From Tetradesmus obliquus (lineage: Eukaryota; Chlorophyta; Chlorophyceae; Sphaeropleales; Scenedesmaceae): a stretch of DNA of 64,000 nucleotides. A model generated the notes under the pieces. The model was not told the DNA's origin and did no database searches. It saw only the letters and a program-made list of their open reading frames with translations. Location: assembly GCA_030272155.1 (NCBI GenBank), contig CP126193.1, forward strand, positions 806,001 through 870,000. The letters are read 5' to 3'. Positions 61,001-64,000 of the stretch are shown here, one piece after another. How positions within the stretch are numbered: position 1 is the stretch's first letter; each line of letters opens with the position of its first letter. The position numbers and the translations under genes are program-made.

Positions 61001-61510
61001 GGAGGTGTGGATGCTGTTGCATTGGATCGCGTGGTGTGCAATGTACGCGCGTGCCGCGCGTCGCCGCTGCGCAGCTGCAGCAGCTGGCCGGGCCCCGCTA
61101 CAACCAGCGGCAGCAATGGCTGCGGCTACAGCAGCAGCGCCGCGGCGGCTGCTGCTGGCGGGGGCTGCAACGGCAGCATGCTGGGGTACGGACAGTACCA
61201 TCAGCAGCAGCAGCAGCAGTACTATGGCAGTGCTGGCGGCGGGTTGCAGCATAGCTACTCGGCGTTGGGTGTTCATGGTGGCTACCAGCACCTCAATAGC
61301 TTGGGGCAGCCCATGCAGCTCCAACAGCAGCATCAGCAGCAGCAGCAGCAGCAGCAGCATGCCTACCACCATCACTATGGGGCTGGCATGGGTGGCGTTG
61401 GCAACATGCTGAGCTCAGGCAGGACCTTCAGCGAGCTAGGCACGATACTAAGGTGCAACGCTGCTGCAGCAGCAGCTGCTGCAGGCAGCAGCGGCGGCGG
61501 CGGCGGGCAT

Positions 61511-61549
<39 letters not shown>

Positions 61550-61816
61550 CCTCAGCAGGTGTTTGATGCATCCGGTTGCGTCAAGAGCCTGCATGGTGCG
61601 GCTGGTGCCGCCGCAGCAGGCGCAGCCAGCAGCAGCAGAGGCAGCCCCAGCCCTGGCGGCGGCAGCAGCAGCAGCAGTGCGGCGCCGGGGGAGGTGCAAC
61701 TGCTGCCAGCCATGCGCGCCTTCACCTTTTTGCGGCTGGGCCCTGAGATCCTGCAGCCTGACTGCCACGCCAACTGGATGCGCTTCATGCACCGCATGCT
61801 GAACGAGCGCGCGTGA
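55433..61816 (+). CDS. Beta-amylase (GH14) with a ~500-residue low-complexity insertion
   Basis: Six exons give 1308 residues: 55433-55834, 56218-56322, 56882-57052, 57411-57664, 58065-58276 and 59034-61816. Beta-amylase releases maltose from non-reducing starch ends; the N-terminus may be a plastid transit peptide. Landmarks: [32 protein letters not shown] (usually WWG), [20 protein letters not shown] and GPCGELRYPSY with the acid Glu ~309. The domain then runs through [48 protein letters not shown] with the base Glu ~991, ENALPIF and [14 protein letters not shown], and ends MHRMLNERA. Both catalytic acids and the flexible GGNVGD loop are kept, so activity is likely. Between the FGPH helix and the KIAGVHWWY strand (~residues 410-935) lies a Ser/Ala/Gln-rich insert. 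A smaller one follows CNVRACRAS. Typical family length is 500-600. The first ATG after upstream noncoding sequence was chosen as the start; an upstream exon is possible. Confidence 0.88.
57610..57860 (+). repeat. Duplicated beta-amylase exon 3' edge and intronic minisatellite
   Basis: The exon end [15 protein letters not shown], containing the catalytic Glu, recurs 112 nt downstream as a decayed copy at about 57729-57776. Both are followed by GCTGGTGGGCTG-type short repeats. The copy's donor is altered. Confidence 0.85.
58200..58800 (+). repeat. ~251-bp tandem duplication of a beta-amylase exon end plus intron
   Basis: [20 protein letters not shown] with the adjoining GTGA donor occurs at 58204-58276 (true exon) and again at 58455-58528, with Ser-Cys for Ser-Trp near the end. 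The intron sequence that follows each copy is also recognisably shared (for example ATGTATGCTTGCTGC / TGTGTATGCTTGCTGC). Confidence 0.88.
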
Positions 61817-62190
61817 CAGTGCGGCTTGTGCACAGCATGCTGAACGAGCGCGCGTGGCAGCGCGGCTTGCGCCGCTTGAGTGTGTGACAGGCCGGCTGGT
61901 GTCACTCGTGACAGGGCGGCTGGTGTCACTCGTGACAGGGCGGCTGGTGTCACTCGTGACAGGGTGGCTGGTGTCACTCGGCGCGTGACAGGGCGGCTGG
62001 TGTCACTCGGCGTGTGGCAGGGTGGCTGGTGTCACTCGGCGCGTGCAGGGTGGCTGGTGTCACTCGGCGCGTGCAGGGTGGCTGGTGTCACTAGGCGCGT
62101 GACAGCGCGGCAGGTGTCACTGGTGACAGGGCGGCCGGTGTTATCTGTGACAGCGTGGCTGGCGTCACTGGGCGCGTGACAGGGCGGCTG
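61785..62190. repeat. Duplicated gene end and ~24-bp minisatellite downstream of beta-amylase
   Basis: The last codons and stop (CATGCTGAACGAGCGCGCGT) are repeated about 40 nt later, at 61838. From about 61887 to 62190 a dozen imperfect units of about 24 bp follow, each carrying GGCTGGTGTCACT and a GTGACAG partner. Units can therefore pair internally as GTGAC/GTCAC. Confidence 0.85.
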
Positions 62191-62995
62191 CAGCTGATGT
62201 GGGCTGCTGCGCACTTGCAAGCTTGCAGCTGGTTGTGCCGTGTAGTGTTGGGGTGCATCTGCCCTGTGGCACATGCATGCATGCATGGTTGTGAATGCCG
62301 CTGCCAGCAACCACTATGTGCATGATCAGGCAGCTGGTAGCTGCGTTGGTGGAAGAGTTGTAGTTTCAAGCAGTAGATTGTTGATGATGTGGCACTTTTG
62401 TGTCTGCAGCAAGTGCCAGTGCTGGTGCGGCAGTGCTTCTGGAGCATATCAGCTGCTCGAGCACCGCCACAGCTGCTGTGCTGTACTGCAGCTGCAGCGG
62501 CTCGCATAATCTGTTGTGATCCCACCTTTCTTGTCATTTTTATAGCTGTGCCTGACGCTGGCTTGTTGCAGACGTCTGCCTGTGTCATTGGCTTGCGACC
62601 CTGTCAAGTGCGTCCAGTCCAGCCAAGCACGTTGCAGGATTGCATATTGTTAACAAGTGCTGTTGCCTGCTGGTGCTTGTGCAGCGATTTTGATGCCGAG
62701 TGTAACATGGCACATGTTAACATGCACGTTTCTGGCAACTGCCTGCCCCCTTGTATGCACCTGACATGCGGCACCTGCCGCAGGTGCGCCGCATCTGCCG
62801 CATGGCAGCCGTGTTATTTGACTTGTGTTGTTGCGCGCTGGCAGCTGTCTGTCAACACCAGCTATATGAAGTTGAAGTAGCCATGATGGCCTGGGGGCCC
62901 TTTTCGCTATGTGAGAACTCATTATGTTGCATTATGCTTGCTTGTAATGTCTGATCTGCACGCTGTAACTCTTGATATGTATAATCAGCTCTCAC
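62191..62995. other. Region between beta-amylase and the next minus-strand gene
   Basis: This probably holds the beta-amylase 3' UTR (a TGTAA signal lies at about 62944) and unresolved 3' exons of the minus-strand gene. A minus frame near 62760-62890 (RPSWLLQLHIAGVDRQLPAR) is a candidate exon but cannot be tied in securely. Confidence 0.35.
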
Positions 62996-63504
62996 CAAGC
63001 CACCTTGATCATGGCACTGCATCTGCATTCAGTAGCTACTTCACTGCTTGTTTGGCTGAATTAGTTTTTCGATGGGCCATTGTCGTTTTCAGACCTGTTT
63101 CAAAGCAATGCGCAGCTGTTAGCGGCAATGCCTGCTGCCAATGTAATCTTGCACCCACTGACCCCTCACCTCATCATAAACACGATCTCTGCGATATGCT
63201 TAGGCAGCCTCAATGCGCCAGACATTTGGACGATGATGTAACATGGCGTCTCTGTTCTTACGATCAGCGCTACTTACCTGCTGGGAACTTACTTGCATAT
63301 GGGCGTGATGTCCTCAGGTAAACTTCCGCCTATGCCAGAGGTCGAAACTGGACGTACGTAGCATTCAAAATTGTTTGTAGTACCATATCGCTTTTGGTTT
63401 ATGGTATGAATGGGCTTCGGACATCTGTTTGCCGCTGACGGGTGTGCACTTACTGTCCTTAGGCTCGCGTTGTGTGTCGCCAAACCCACTTCAGGCTCCT
63501 CCAT
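62996..63504 (-). CDS. Unknown protein, N-terminal exons of a minus-strand gene
   Basis: Four short exons join in phase: 63454-63504, 63278-63329, 63170-63188 and 62996-63016. The first two donors are near-consensus GTAAGT, and the other two are GTGAGG and GTGAGA. The product begins MEEPEVGLATHNASLRT and continues AEVYLRTSRPYASKFPAEIV, then FMMSAMIKVA. Exons 3 and 4 are only 19 and 21 nt, so they are micro-exons if real and the least certain part. The GTAAGT donors and lower GC differ from the other genes here. No family is recognised. The rest of the gene should extend left, toward the beta-amylase stop. Confidence 0.4.
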
Positions 63505-64000
63505 ACTATTGTCGTAGCATATTTACTAAGTTATGAAACGCTGTAAGATCTGAAGAAACAAGTACTGCTCAGTCATAATGCCATTGTCGGCAACAGCAAG
63601 GAAGGCCTGGTGAAACCACTCCTTTACACGCATGCTGCAGTGATCTCGAGTTTCTAATTTGAAGAGTCGTTGTCATTACTGCGTGTCTGATCACCAACGA
63701 TCGGACATGCTGCTCCTGTCAAGTGCCTAGCGTGGCGACTGCGAATCACGTTCAAGGCGTCTACGTGTGCTTAACAACAACATCATTCCTCTTGAACTGA
63801 AAGCGAATTTATGTAGCGTGGACTGCCTGCCCAGAAAGATCACTGGAGGAACCTACAAGCACAGCTTCTGGGGCTAGCAGATTCAAGCGTTTGGCACAGA
63901 ACGAAGGTACCAACGTCCTACTCGCTCAAAACGTCATTTATTATAATAATGTGTTGCTAACAGCTACATGTGGGATGCTGCTGAAGCAGCATAGTTGCAG
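63505..64000. other. Upstream region at the right window edge
   Basis: Relatively A/T-rich sequence lies upstream of the minus-strand start at 63504, probably promoter. I see no coding signal up to the edge. Confidence 0.4.

Overview
The window is nuclear DNA of a green alga (Chlorophyta). The evidence is intron-dense genes with GTGAGN/GTGNGN donors and TGCAG acceptors, GCN- and CAG-rich coding sequence giving long Gln, Ala and Ser runs, a complex I B14 subunit, a beta-amylase, a PAS-type cyclic nucleotide phosphodiesterase and a ciliary DZIP1-like protein. A chlamydomonadalean or sphaeroplealean (Scenedesmus-like) source fits, but this is inference. Gene models were built by hand from splice sites and reading phase. 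In every complete model the exon lengths sum to a multiple of three.

Layout, left to right: the 3' end of an unrecognised gene (194-1196, +); a 17-exon PAS/cyclic nucleotide phosphodiesterase (1766-10704, +); a partly resolved secreted Ser-Pro/Ig-like protein (12886-13762, -); complex I subunit NDUFA6/B14 (15880-18107, -), divergent from a TMEM209-family gene (18616-24808, +); a small unknown protein (25712-28215, +); a DZIP1-like ciliary coiled-coil protein (29293-35776, -), divergent from an auxin-efflux-carrier-family transporter (36319-38846, +); a secreted GPGNSG-repeat protein (39713-41160, +); a METTL16-type RNA methyltransferase with an unusual N-terminal helical extension (42893-48190, -), divergent from an unknown low-complexity protein (48237-50563, +); a 4.9 kb GT-rich stretch with no recognisable gene; a beta-amylase with a ~500-residue internal insertion (55433-61816, +); and the start of an unidentified minus-strand gene (62996-63504).

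The genes do not form one pathway. They are a typical mixed stretch of nuclear genome.

The most striking pattern is local tandem duplication across exon-intron boundaries. In the phosphodiesterase, TMEM209, METTL16 and beta-amylase genes, an exon edge with its splice site has been copied one to eight times into the adjoining intron. This leaves decoy acceptors, decoy donors and decayed pseudo-exons. Many introns also end in (CTG)n tracts directly before the CAG acceptor. I saw no CRISPR array, tRNA, rRNA, or recognisable LTR or virus-like element.
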